Notes: generated by a model not told the origin, from the sequence alone. A DNA stretch of 64,000 nucleotides from Aliarcobacter sp. (GCA_028690445.1 JAQVBE010000002.1:186001-250000); one strand, 5' to 3'. Counted from the stretch's first letter, positions 28,190 through 36,924 are shown. Numbers and translations are program-made.

Positions 28190-29317
28190 TTGTATAAAAC
28201 AATATGGTTTAAAATACATATGATTTTAGGATTAACAGCAGGTTTTATATTACTTGTTGTTGGAGTTACAGGAGCAATTTTATCTTTTGAAAAAGAGATA
28301 ATAAAATTTATAAATAAAGATAGTTATGAGGTTTTTGTACCAAATGAAGTAAAACTTTCTACAAAAGAGTTACTAGAAAAACTTCAAGAAAAACTACCAG
28401 AAGCCAAGATAAATAGTCTTTCTTTTTCAAGTGATGCAAACTCATCAGTTGTAATAAATGTAGCAGGTAAAGGTGAAGGAAAAGAAGCAAAAAGAGGAAT
28501 AAGTTATTATATAAACCCATATACAGCTGAGATTTTACCAGAGTTAAAGGGGGTTGGTTTTTTTAAGAGCGTTGAAAATATTCATAGAAGACTTCTTTTA
28601 AGTGATTTTGGAAAACAAGTTGTTGCACTTAGTGTGGTTTCTCTTTTGATTTTAATGTTTTCAGGAATTTATATATATTTTCCAAGAATTAAAAAAAGTT
28701 TTTCACAAAGTTTAAAATTGAATTTTCAATCAAAAGGAAGATTTTTCTTAGCAAATCTTCATAGTGCAATTGGAATGTGGGTAATTCCTTTTTATTTAGT
28801 AGCGAGTTTAACAGGACTTTATTGGTCGTATGAATTTGTAAGTAATGGTTTACACACAATAACAGGTGTTGAAAAACCTAAAAAACCTCAAATGCAAGGT
28901 TCTCAAGGAGAAAATAAAAATCTTCAAGGCGAAAAAATCTCTTTTGATGATGTTTCATTAGCTGTTGATGCTTTTAAAAATCTAGTTGAAAACAAATATT
29001 CAAGTGCAACTTTACGATTCCCTCAAAAAGGAAGTGTATATAGTTTTGATTATTTAGCAATAGATTTTCCACATGAAAGAGCCAAAAACAAAATAGAGTT
29101 TGATATTAAAACAAATCAAATTTTAAAACATGAAAAATATGAAGATAAAACTTTGGCTCAAAAACTAATGGGAAGTATTTTACCGCTTCATACAGGGGAA
29201 TATTTTGGAGTAGTTGGGCAAACACTTATGTTTTTAGCTTCACTTATGATGCCACTTTTTGCAATAACTGGTTTGATGTTATATGTAAAAAGAACTAAAA
29301 AAAAGAAAACAGTATAA
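28190..29317 (+). CDS. PepSY-associated membrane protein (PiuB-like)
   Basis: A 375-residue inner-membrane protein with membrane helices near 12-32, 145-165, 195-215 and 345-370 and a PepSY-type periplasmic region between. Motifs such as IHRRLLLS, NLHSAIGMW and PLHTGEYFG carry conserved histidines suited to heme or metal binding. PiuB-like proteins are usually linked to siderophore receptors and may act as ferric-siderophore reductases. It starts with TTG 28190 behind AAAGGAG. A bidirectional terminator follows. Confidence 0.85.
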   Translation: MYKTIWFKIHMILGLTAGFILLVVGVTGAILSFEKEIIKFINKDSYEVFVPNEVKLSTKELLEKLQEKLPEAKINSLSFSSDANSSVVINVAGKGEGKEAKRGISYYINPYTAEILPELKGVGFFKSVENIHRRLLLSDFGKQVVALSVVSLLILMFSGIYIYFPRIKKSFSQSLKLNFQSKGRFFLANLHSAIGMWVIPFYLVASLTGLYWSYEFVSNGLHTITGVEKPKKPQMQGSQGENKNLQGEKISFDDVSLAVDAFKNLVENKYSSATLRFPQKGSVYSFDYLAIDFPHERAKNKIEFDIKTNQILKHEKYEDKTLAQKLMGSILPLHTGEYFGVVGQTLMFLASLMMPLFAITGLMLYVKRTKKKKTV

Positions 29318-29324
29318 TCAATTT

Positions 29325-29351
29325 AAAAGGGTAGTTTTAAACTACTCTTTT
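29325..29351. terminator. Bidirectional terminator between the PepSY gene and the olsF-like gene
   Basis: A 12-bp stem (29325-29336 with 29340-29351, one G-U pair) has a three-base loop and ends in T residues on the plus strand; on the minus strand the other arm also ends in T residues. It lies between two convergent stop codons. Confidence 0.8.
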
Positions 29352-31064
29352 TTAATTATTTTCCATATATCTTTGTCTCGCGCTATCTTTTATTTTAGTA
29401 ACTTCAACTAAAATAAAACCATCAATGCAATCGCCAAAACCATTATCGACATTAAAATCCAAAAATTCAACCCCATCATCAATGGCAATTTCACTATATT
29501 GTTTATAAAGTGTTGGAATTGTTGCTCCAATATTTGCTAAAGTGGATTTTAGAAATTTAAAATCTTTTTTCTTATCATTTAAATCAAAAATCTCTTTAAT
29601 TTCATTTAAATTATTCGAGTAAGAATAAGGCGTTTTTGCTTCAATTAAAATATCCTTATTTCCATAATAATGATTGTAATAAAATATCATCATATCTTTT
29701 GCAACCGTTGGTAACGAACTACTCATAGAAACAGGACCAAACATATATTTGATATTTGGATTGTTTTTTAAATATGCTCCAATTCCAAACCATAAATAAT
29801 CCAAAGCCCTTGTTCCCCAATATTTTGGTTGTACGAAACTGCGTCCTAGTTCAATAGAATTTTTTAAATAAGGAGTAAATTCTTCGTTGAATTTAAACAA
29901 AGTATTTGAATAAAATCCTTTAACACCAATATTTTTAAAGATAAAATCAGAATTCCCAACTCTATAAGAACCCACAATTTCCAAATCATTTTCATCCCAT
30001 AAAATTATATGTTGGTAATAAATATCATATTTGTCCGTATCCCTTTTTTTGTTTACACCTTCACCTACTTTTCTAAAAGATAGTTCTCTTAATCTTCCTA
30101 TTTCCTTTAAAACTATTGAATCATCAGTATAATCGTACAAATATATTTTTTTACCATCATTAGTTTGACCGATTAATTTTGATTTTTTTAACTCATTTAA
30201 TAAATCAATTCTGCTAACTGGATGGGCGATTGCACTTTGGGTTTCAAAAAAAGATTTTTTCCCTTTTTTTAGAGCATAAAGATGTTTTCTGTAAAGATTT
30301 AATAAAAACTTTTTGTCTATTCCTTTTGGTGCGATATTTTCATTTGGAATAATTTGTCCAACTTTTATATTTATTCTTTTTGATTTTTTATTAAACATTT
30401 CATGTGATAATAAAAGTGTTGAAAAAGTTTTATTTATAACTGAAATTGTGTAAAAAGTTTTTGAGTTTTTTGCATCTAAAAATATCGGTAAAATCGGTGC
30501 ATTAGAGTTTATCGCAAAATTTAAAAAACCTTTATTCCAAGCGGGGTCTTTTATTCCTTTTGCTGTTGCTCGACTCACTTCTCCTGCTGGAAAAATAATC
30601 AAAGCTTCTTCGTTGTTTAAAGCTTCATAGATTTTTTTTATGTCACTTTTTGATTGTTTTAATTTGTAGTTATCAATCGTAATAATCAAAGAATTTAAAG
30701 CATCAAATCCAGCTAAAAAATCATTTGCAACAATTTTTACATCTTTTCTTATTTGACCAATAAGTCTTAATAAACATAAAGCATCAAGTCCACCCAAAGG
30801 ATGATTTGCGATGATTACGACTTTTCCACTTGTTGGAATATTTTGTAAATCATTACTTGAAACCGCATAATCAAAATCAAAATAATCCAACACAGCATCT
30901 ACAAACTCAAAACCTTTTAAGTGAGAATTTTGCGTTAAAAATTGATTTATTGAGTCTTCGTGAACAATTTTTTTTGCGATTTTGAATAAAGATTTTTTTA
31001 GAAAATTATCTTTTTTGTTCATATTTGGAAATTTCTTTTCAATCTCTTTTTGAATATCTATCAT
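29352..31064 (-). CDS. olsF: OlsF-like bifunctional ornithine lipid synthase (acyltransferase fusion)
   Basis: A 570-residue two-domain protein. The N-terminal half is a PlsC-type acyltransferase (NHPLGGLD with H88 and D94; FPAGEVSR). The C-terminal half (about 290-550) is a GNAT-like domain of the 'hemolysin'/OlsB N-acyltransferase type (LRELSFR, ELGRSFVQPKYWG, YMFGPVSMS). This order matches OlsF, which makes phosphate-free ornithine lipid by N-acylating ornithine and then O-acylating it. It stands as a single gene. Head-group identity is inferred from the family. Confidence 0.8.
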   Translation of the reverse strand: MIDIQKEIEKKFPNMNKKDNFLKKSLFKIAKKIVHEDSINQFLTQNSHLKGFEFVDAVLDYFDFDYAVSSNDLQNIPTSGKVVIIANHPLGGLDALCLLRLIGQIRKDVKIVANDFLAGFDALNSLIITIDNYKLKQSKSDIKKIYEALNNEEALIIFPAGEVSRATAKGIKDPAWNKGFLNFAINSNAPILPIFLDAKNSKTFYTISVINKTFSTLLLSHEMFNKKSKRINIKVGQIIPNENIAPKGIDKKFLLNLYRKHLYALKKGKKSFFETQSAIAHPVSRIDLLNELKKSKLIGQTNDGKKIYLYDYTDDSIVLKEIGRLRELSFRKVGEGVNKKRDTDKYDIYYQHIILWDENDLEIVGSYRVGNSDFIFKNIGVKGFYSNTLFKFNEEFTPYLKNSIELGRSFVQPKYWGTRALDYLWFGIGAYLKNNPNIKYMFGPVSMSSSLPTVAKDMMIFYYNHYYGNKDILIEAKTPYSYSNNLNEIKEIFDLNDKKKDFKFLKSTLANIGATIPTLYKQYSEIAIDDGVEFLDFNVDNGFGDCIDGFILVEVTKIKDSARQRYMENN

Positions 31065-31188
31065 TTCATACTCCTAATTTATCGTAATTCTATTTTGCTT
31101 TGATTACAAAAAGGTGACAAACTTAGTTTATGAACTGTTTTACAAACTTATGATAAAATCCAAATTATCTAAAATAAGGAAAATATCT

Positions 31189-31896
31189 ATGAATAAATCA
31201 GATATTACAAATATAATCACAGTTTTAATCATGGCTTTTGGTTATTCAAATGGAAATGATTTAATTTATATGGTTGGTTTATTTGCTTTTAGTGGAGCAA
31301 TTACAAACAGTTTGGCTATTCATATGTTGTTTGAAAAAGTTCCATTTTTGTATGGAAGTGGAGTGATTGAAAGCAAATTCTCACAGTTTAAAATCTCAAT
31401 TCATAATCTACTTATGAACCAATTTTTTACTCGTGAACACCTTACAAGATTTTTCCAAGATGAAATGAATAGTGCTAAAAAAACAATAGATTTCAAAAAA
31501 ATCCTAAACAAAACAGATTTTTCACCAGCTTATGAATCACTAAAAGAATCAGTAATGCAATCATCTTTTGGCGGAATGTTAGGAATGTTTGGAGGAGAAT
31601 CAGCACTTGAACCTCTAAGAGAGCCATTCACAAAAAAACTACAAGCTTCAATAATCTCAATCTCAGCTAGTGATGCTTTCCAAGAAGTAGTAAATGAAGC
31701 CCTAAAATCAGAAGATTTAAGCGCAGATGTATACGAAAAACTAAGCCGAATAGTGAATACAAGACTTGAAGAACTAACACCAAAAATGGTAAAAGAGATA
31801 ATCCAAGAAATGATAAAAGAACACCTAGGATGGTTAGTTATTTGGGGAGCAGTTTTAGGTGGAGTTATTGGGTTATTTAGTGCGGTGGTTGCTTAA
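31189..31896 (+). CDS. DUF445-family membrane protein
   Basis: A 235-residue protein with N-terminal hydrophobic helices (TNIITVLIMAFGYSNG, MVGLFAFSGAITNSLAIHMLFE) and a C-terminal helix (WLVIWGAVLGGVIGLFSAVV), with an amphipathic region between. The NSLAIHMLF(E)KVP stretch is the DUF445/YheB pattern. Start ATG 31189 follows AAGGA at 31176-31180; the frame is open back to a GTG at 31114, but that start lacks a good SD. Function unknown. Confidence 0.78.
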   Translation: MNKSDITNIITVLIMAFGYSNGNDLIYMVGLFAFSGAITNSLAIHMLFEKVPFLYGSGVIESKFSQFKISIHNLLMNQFFTREHLTRFFQDEMNSAKKTIDFKKILNKTDFSPAYESLKESVMQSSFGGMLGMFGGESALEPLREPFTKKLQASIISISASDAFQEVVNEALKSEDLSADVYEKLSRIVNTRLEELTPKMVKEIIQEMIKEHLGWLVIWGAVLGGVIGLFSAVVA

Positions 31897-31986
31897 CTTT
31901 ACAAAATAATATTACATTTTGAAATGAAATCTGATGTTGCTAATTGATATATGCTAGAATAAAAAATATAAATAAAAAGAAGAAAT

Positions 31987-32865
31987 TTGACAAGTCCAAT
32001 AATAAAAAACAATGAATATCAACCATTTGTTAAATGGGTAGGTGGAAAAAGAGGGTTATTAACTCAAATAATTCCATTACTACCACAAAAATTTAATAAC
32101 TATTTTGAACCATTTGTCGGTGGTGGAGCTTTATTTTTTGAACTTTACACAAGAGGTTTATTAAAAGATAAAGAAGTTTATTTATTTGATATAAACGCTG
32201 AACTTATTAATGCATACAATGTAGTAAAAAAGTATCCTAATCAACTTATAAATGAACTTGAAATTTTTAAACAAAAACACTCAAAAGAGTTTTTTTATGA
32301 AGTAAGAAGTTGGGATAGGGAAGATGATTTTTTACAAAGAAATGCTATACAAAGAGCTTCACGATTTATCTATCTTAATAAAACTTGTTTTAATGGGCTT
32401 TATAGAGTAAATAAAAACAATCAAAACAATGTTCCAATAGGAAGTTATAAAAATCCAAATATTTGTGATTATGAAGTGATTTTAAGTGCAAGTCGTGCTT
32501 TGAAAAATGTAAATATTTTAAATGTAAGTTATAAAGAAGTTTTAAAATATGCTTCAAAAAATGATTTGATTTATTTTGATCCACCGTATTATCCACTTAC
32601 TCAAACTGCCAGTTTTACATCTTATAGTGAGTTTGATTTTTTGGATAAACAACAGATAGAACTTTATGAAGTTTTTAAAAATTTGAGTGAAAAGGGCTGT
32701 AAAGTATTACATAGTAATTCAGATACAGAATTTATAAAAGATTTGTATAAAGATTTTGAGATAAAAGAAATTTTCGCAAATAGGTTTATAAATAGTAAAG
32801 GTAGTGATAGAGGGAAAATTAGTGAGGTTATAATTAAAAATTTAGGAGATAATAATGCAAAATAA
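31987..32865 (+). CDS. dam: Dam/DpnM-type DNA adenine methyltransferase
   Basis: A 292-residue N6-adenine methyltransferase of the D12/alpha class. The AdoMet motif PFVKWVGGKR lies near residue 14-23, PFVGGGALFFE near 43-53, and catalytic DPPY is at 198-201. It resembles DpnM/Dam, so GATC is the likely target. TTG 31987 is used as start, behind AAAGAAGAAA. It is the first gene of a tight operon that ends in a DpnII-type nuclease, and its end overlaps the DGQHR gene by 11 bases. It would protect host DNA from that nuclease. Confidence 0.92.
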   Translation: MTSPIIKNNEYQPFVKWVGGKRGLLTQIIPLLPQKFNNYFEPFVGGGALFFELYTRGLLKDKEVYLFDINAELINAYNVVKKYPNQLINELEIFKQKHSKEFFYEVRSWDREDDFLQRNAIQRASRFIYLNKTCFNGLYRVNKNNQNNVPIGSYKNPNICDYEVILSASRALKNVNILNVSYKEVLKYASKNDLIYFDPPYYPLTQTASFTSYSEFDFLDKQQIELYEVFKNLSEKGCKVLHSNSDTEFIKDLYKDFEIKEIFANRFINSKGSDRGKISEVIIKNLGDNNAK

Positions 32866-33910
32866 TTTACTAGTAAATAATCCATTAATCGTTGAACAAA
32901 ATAATTTAAAATTGTATGTATTTAAATTAAGTGCAGAAGAAATACATAATCATTTTGTTGTTTCAAGAAGATTAGAGGATAGAGATGCTGGCTACCAGAG
33001 AATAGTTAAAGATAAAAAAATAAAAGAGATAGTTGCTTATTTAAGTGGAAAATCTTCAGATTCTTATCCTTCAATATTACCTAGCAATATTTTAATTGCT
33101 TTGGATAATATTGAATATAATGAAACGAAAAAAGAGTTAATTATAAAAGATAATGAAAGTGGATATAAAGGTTTAATAATAGATGGACAACATAGAGCGA
33201 AAGGTGGGTTTGAATTCAATCCGAAATTTGAATTACTCGTTGTTGCTATTGGAGATTTAGAACCAAAGCACCAAGCAAGACTTTTTATAACAATAAATAA
33301 AACTCAAACATCTTTACCTGCATCTTTATATATGGATTTAATTAGTACAACTTCCGATGAAGATATTCGAGATAATTTAGATGAAGAGATTATTTCAGCA
33401 GAACAAAAAGCAACTGAAATTATAAGAGATTTGAACTCTAATGATGAATCTTGTTTGAAAGATTTAATTGCAATGACTGGAGAAGAAAATAAAAAAGTGA
33501 GTTTATCTGCAATAATGCCTTTTGTTAAAGAATATATAAATTATACAAATGGAAAATTCAAAGGATATTCATTTAATCAACAAGTTCAAATTTTTATTAA
33601 TTATTTTAATGCGATAAAAGTAGTATTTGAAAATGATTGGGAAAAAGGTTCAGTATTTAAAACAACAGTTTTAGGAGGATTGATAAAATCTTTAGGAGAT
33701 GTTTTTGATGTTACTCATACAATGCATAAAGATTTTAAGGAAAATAGTATTATATATGTTCTTGCCAAAATTCAAGAAAATACTTTAGAGAGTTTATCAA
33801 GTAACCTTGCAGGTGGTGTTCAAGCTCAAGCTAATTTTAGTAAAATATTTACAAAATTGCTAAAAGACAGTTTAAAAAGTGATGAAAAATTTGGGAAAAT
33901 AGAGTTGTAA
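32855..33910 (+). CDS. DGQHR-domain (DndB-like) protein
   Basis: A 351-residue protein with the namesake motif DGQHR at 110-114 within GLIIDGQHRAKGG, a preceding RDAGYQR segment, and FITINKTQTSLPASL, all characteristic of the DGQHR/DndB family (a ParB-related fold). In phosphorothioation loci DndB represses or modulates the modification genes. No dnd genes are seen here; instead the gene lies inside a restriction-modification operon, overlapping the methylase by 11 bases and followed one base later by an unknown gene. Its role here is open: regulator, specificity factor or DNA-linked enzyme. Confidence 0.82.
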   Translation: MQNNLLVNNPLIVEQNNLKLYVFKLSAEEIHNHFVVSRRLEDRDAGYQRIVKDKKIKEIVAYLSGKSSDSYPSILPSNILIALDNIEYNETKKELIIKDNESGYKGLIIDGQHRAKGGFEFNPKFELLVVAIGDLEPKHQARLFITINKTQTSLPASLYMDLISTTSDEDIRDNLDEEIISAEQKATEIIRDLNSNDESCLKDLIAMTGEENKKVSLSAIMPFVKEYINYTNGKFKGYSFNQQVQIFINYFNAIKVVFENDWEKGSVFKTTVLGGLIKSLGDVFDVTHTMHKDFKENSIIYVLAKIQENTLESLSSNLAGGVQAQANFSKIFTKLLKDSLKSDEKFGKIEL

Positions 33911-33911
33911 A

Positions 33912-34754
33912 ATGTTCGAATTTTATACAAATAAATTTAAAGATTTTACTGTTTCTAGTGATAGAACAGTTAATGAAATTATTTTTGAAGAACATCAAAC
34001 AGGAAATGCTGTTTTTCCTTTAGAGAGAGTTTTATTAAACGATATAGTGATTTTATTGGAAAAAGCTATTTTAAATAAGCTATCATCAGATATTCAATTT
34101 CAAAAAAACTATTGGACTTGGGGATTTGTAACTGTTTATTATTCAAATTTTTATTTAGCTCAACTTTTAAATAGACTATCTAATAAGTTTTATATTTATA
34201 TAAATGAAAGTTTAAATAAAGAGGTAATTTATAATAATGGTATTTATGAATTTGGACAAAATAATCGAGATAATACTCATCAAAGAGAGTTTAAGCTTTT
34301 AAAATCTAATTATTCAACGATTAAAACTTATGGAGATCTTAGATTAAAACCAATTTTTGATATTTTTCAAATAACTGAAAAAAATGAGATATTTAAATAT
34401 ACGATAGATAATGAAATAAAAGAATCAGAAATTAGAAATAGAATTAATTATCAATTAAAACACTATAAAGAAATACATTTAACAAATGAAGAATTTGAAA
34501 ATTACAAACAGTTATTTCAGGAAATTATTAGTAATACAATTAGTAATGAATATCCAGATTATTTTCAATTATTGATAATAAATGAAAAAAGATTTTTATT
34601 TTTATCTATGCTATTGAATGAGATAAAAGCTATTAATCCAGCTTTTAAAATTAAAATAGAGAGATTATTTGAAAAAATTAATGAAAAATATGATGAAACA
34701 TTTCATAATGTTAATCTAAGTACAAAAGCACTTATAGGAGAGTTGTTAAAATGA
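33912..34754 (+). CDS. Unknown protein in the restriction operon, possible HEPN-like helices
   Basis: A 280-residue protein, mainly helical and rich in Asn, Ile and Phe. The segment YWTWGFVTVYYSNFYLAQL (about residues 66-84) looks like the central helix of HEPN-type proteins, and R177-x6-H184 fits the loose R-x4-6-H pattern of HEPN nucleases; both are weak signals. It lies one base after the DGQHR gene, and its end overlaps the DpnII-type gene by four bases, so the three are translationally meshed. No firm family assignment is possible. Functions as an effector or an accessory restriction subunit are guesses. Confidence 0.7.
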   Translation: MFEFYTNKFKDFTVSSDRTVNEIIFEEHQTGNAVFPLERVLLNDIVILLEKAILNKLSSDIQFQKNYWTWGFVTVYYSNFYLAQLLNRLSNKFYIYINESLNKEVIYNNGIYEFGQNNRDNTHQREFKLLKSNYSTIKTYGDLRLKPIFDIFQITEKNEIFKYTIDNEIKESEIRNRINYQLKHYKEIHLTNEEFENYKQLFQEIISNTISNEYPDYFQLLIINEKRFLFLSMLLNEIKAINPAFKIKIERLFEKINEKYDETFHNVNLSTKALIGELLK

Positions 34755-35668
34755 AATACGAAAACTTTATAATGAAACAAAATATTAGAGTAGAAAATGC
34801 TTTTGAATATTTACATAGAAATTTTATACCAACAATATCAGATTTTGATTATTTAGTTGATTGGCAAACAGTGATAAATAATAAGAAAAAATATGAACTA
34901 TTGTTAAATAATTTGAATTATTTAATAGGGAAAAAGGATAATTTTAAAGAAGAATTTGAATTTTTGTTCAGACAAAATCCATCTATAGTTGAAGCTTTAC
35001 CTATTTTATTAGCAACTAGAGAAATAGAAATAAATTTGATAGATAATTTAAAAGACTTAAATATTAATAGATTTGTTTTTAAGAAACCAAATTTAGTAAA
35101 TATAGACATAATAAATCATTATTATAATTTTGTAGAAAAAACTGGTTTAAAGTCTTTATTTTGTGATTATGGGATTAGCAATTTAGTTGATTATGTGTTT
35201 GGCGTTGAAGTAGGATTAAATAGCAATGCTAGAAAAAATAGAACAGGTGATTCTATGGAAAAAATTGTGGAAAATTTTCTTTTTGAATTTTGCAAAAATA
35301 ACAATAATATGAAGTATATAAGTCAAGCAACTAAAGAAAAAATATTCACAGAGTTTGGTATTCAAATTCGATTAGATAAAAATAGTAGGAGATTTGATTT
35401 TGTTTTGTATAGCCAGAAATCAAATAAGTTATTTGTTTTAGAAGTAAATTTTTATAGTGGTGGCGGTTCAAAATTAAAAGCAACGGCAGGAGAATACAAA
35501 GATTTAAATGATTTGATGAAAAATCAAGATATTGATTTAATTTGGATAACTGATGGTGCTGGCTGGAAAACAGCAAGAAGTTCACTTGAAGAAACATTTA
35601 ATCACAATGATTATGTAATTAATCTTGAAATGTTAAAAAAAGGCATTTTAAAAGAAATATGTAAATAA
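34751..35668 (+). CDS. DpnII/MboI-type restriction endonuclease
   Basis: A 305-residue protein. The block GLNSNARKNRTGDSMEKIVE (about 154-173) matches the conserved core of DpnII/MboI enzymes. A later PD-(D/E)xK-like nuclease segment has RFDFVL, then FVLEVNFYSGGGSKL. Such enzymes cut unmethylated GATC, matching the Dam/DpnM-type methylase at the head of the operon. It overlaps the upstream unknown gene by four bases (ATGA). Confidence 0.88.
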   Translation: MKYENFIMKQNIRVENAFEYLHRNFIPTISDFDYLVDWQTVINNKKKYELLLNNLNYLIGKKDNFKEEFEFLFRQNPSIVEALPILLATREIEINLIDNLKDLNINRFVFKKPNLVNIDIINHYYNFVEKTGLKSLFCDYGISNLVDYVFGVEVGLNSNARKNRTGDSMEKIVENFLFEFCKNNNNMKYISQATKEKIFTEFGIQIRLDKNSRRFDFVLYSQKSNKLFVLEVNFYSGGGSKLKATAGEYKDLNDLMKNQDIDLIWITDGAGWKTARSSLEETFNHNDYVINLEMLKKGILKEICK

Positions 35669-35676
35669 AATTATAT

Positions 35677-35704
35677 ATTTTGTATATTTATTTATATACA
35701 AAAT
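35677..35704. promoter_or_regulatory. Inverted repeat upstream of the small HTH gene
   Basis: A perfect 11-bp inverted repeat, ATTTTGTATAT (35677-35687) and ATATACAAAAT (35694-35704), with a six-base spacer lies 20 bases before the HTH gene. It could be the operator of that regulator; it is also just after the endonuclease stop, so a transcript-end hairpin is an alternative. Confidence 0.6.
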
Positions 35705-35724
35705 TGAAAAAATGAGATATAATT

Positions 35725-35922
35725 ATGTTAGAAAAAGATATTAAAATTGAATTGATAAAAAGAGGTTTAAAACCTAGTGATATTTATAAATCATTAGAGA
35801 TTGAACGAGCACATTTTTATCAAGCCATAAGAAGTACAAATTTAACCAATAAAACTTTATTAAAAATATTGGATTATTTAAACTTAGAAATATCTGTTTC
35901 ATTAAAGCATAAGGATAAATGA
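35725..35922 (+). CDS. Small HTH protein, probable regulator of the restriction island
   Basis: A 65-residue protein with a helix-turn-helix-like pattern: IKIELIKRGLKPSDIYKSL, then ERAHFYQAIRS and TLLKILDYLNLEISV, resembling short XRE/Cro-type controllers. Controller proteins are common beside restriction genes. It follows a palindrome 20 bases upstream, and its stop overlaps the next ATG (ATGA). The HTH call rests on pattern and context. Confidence 0.7.
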   Translation: MLEKDIKIELIKRGLKPSDIYKSLEIERAHFYQAIRSTNLTNKTLLKILDYLNLEISVSLKHKDK

Positions 35923-36179
35923 TGCAACATTTTGAAAAATTGTATATTGTAAATATAGAAGAAGTTTCTAAAAAAGTTGAAAATAGTTTTTTATTTTGTG
36001 GAAAGAATTGGGATTTTTATTTTACTAAAAAAGATAATAAAACTGATTTTGAAGAGTTGACAAATATTAAATATATAGAATTTGTAGATAAAAAAGATTT
36101 TGAAAATTTTATTTCTAGTAATGAAATTATAGATTATTCAATAGAATTAGATAAATCAATGGTTTTATATCATGGCTAA
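35919..36179 (+). CDS. Unknown 86-residue protein
   Basis: An 86-residue soluble protein rich in Phe, Lys, Asp and Ile (NSFLFCGKNWDFYFTKKD). No family is recognised. Its start overlaps the HTH gene and its end overlaps the methylase gene that follows, so it is part of that three-gene unit. A tandem ATG at 35922 is an equally possible start. Confidence 0.65.
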   Translation: MMQHFEKLYIVNIEEVSKKVENSFLFCGKNWDFYFTKKDNKTDFEELTNIKYIEFVDKKDFENFISSNEIIDYSIELDKSMVLYHG

Positions 36180-36924
36180 AATAAAACTATTAAATCCAGA
36201 AAATTTTGAACAAGAATGTACAACAGTTTGGAGTTTCATACGGCGTGGAAATTGGGCAACACATAATTCAAAATATAGAGGAAATTGGGCTCCTGAAGTT
36301 GTGAGAAATTTGATTTTAAGATATTCAAATGAAAGTGATTATTTACTTGACCCAATGATTGGTGGAGGAACAACCGCAATTGAATGTAAACTTTTAAATA
36401 GAAATTTATTAGCCCTTGATATAAACTCAAATGCAATAGAACTAACAAATCAAGCTTTAAATTTTGAAAGTGAATTTAATCCTAAAATTAAACTTCAACT
36501 AAATGATGCAAGAAATTTATCAATATTAAAAGATAAAACTATAGATTTTATTTTAAATCACCCACCTTATGCAGATATTATAAAATATAGTGAAAAACAA
36601 ATTGCAGATGATTTATCAAATATTCACGATTTAGAAAAGTTTTGTGATGAATATGAAAAGGTTATAAAAGAGTTATATAGAGTTTTAAAACCTAATAAAT
36701 ATTGTGCCATTTTGATAGGCGATACAAGAAGAAATAAAATGTATCAACCTTTGGCTTTTATGGTTATGCAAAGATTTTTACAAAATGGATTTTCACTTAG
36801 AGAAGATATTATAAAACATCAACACAACTGCAAAGCTACTGGATTTTGGGTAAATAAAAGTAAAGAAGCAAACTTTTTATTGATTATGCACGAACATTTA
36901 TTTGTATTTCAAAAATTAGTTTGA
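36172..36924 (+). CDS. DNA methyltransferase with an HPPY motif (second methylase)
   Basis: A 250-residue Rossmann-fold methyltransferase. Motif I is LLDPMIGGGTTAIE (about 60-73), an acidic ALDINSNAIE follows, and catalytic motif IV is NHPPYADIIKYS (about 126-137). The order (motif I before PPY) and the HPPY tetrapeptide separate it from DpnA, which is beta class, and resemble TRM11/N4-N6 type DNA methylases. A short N-terminal SFIRRGNWATH region precedes motif I. It overlaps the upstream unknown gene by eight bases. The target sequence is unknown. Confidence 0.82.
   Translation: MAKIKLLNPENFEQECTTVWSFIRRGNWATHNSKYRGNWAPEVVRNLILRYSNESDYLLDPMIGGGTTAIECKLLNRNLLALDINSNAIELTNQALNFESEFNPKIKLQLNDARNLSILKDKTIDFILNHPPYADIIKYSEKQIADDLSNIHDLEKFCDEYEKVIKELYRVLKPNKYCAILIGDTRRNKMYQPLAFMVMQRFLQNGFSLREDIIKHQHNCKATGFWVNKSKEANFLLIMHEHLFVFQKLV

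Noticed and set aside
31114..31188. GTG 31114 as start of the DUF445 gene
   Set aside because: There is no good SD before it, while ATG 31189 has AAGGA at proper spacing, and the extra 25 residues do not look like the family's N-terminus.
36172..36924. Second methylase as DpnA
   Set aside because: DpnA is a beta-class enzyme with DPPY before the AdoMet motif; here the AdoMet motif comes first and the tetrapeptide is HPPY.
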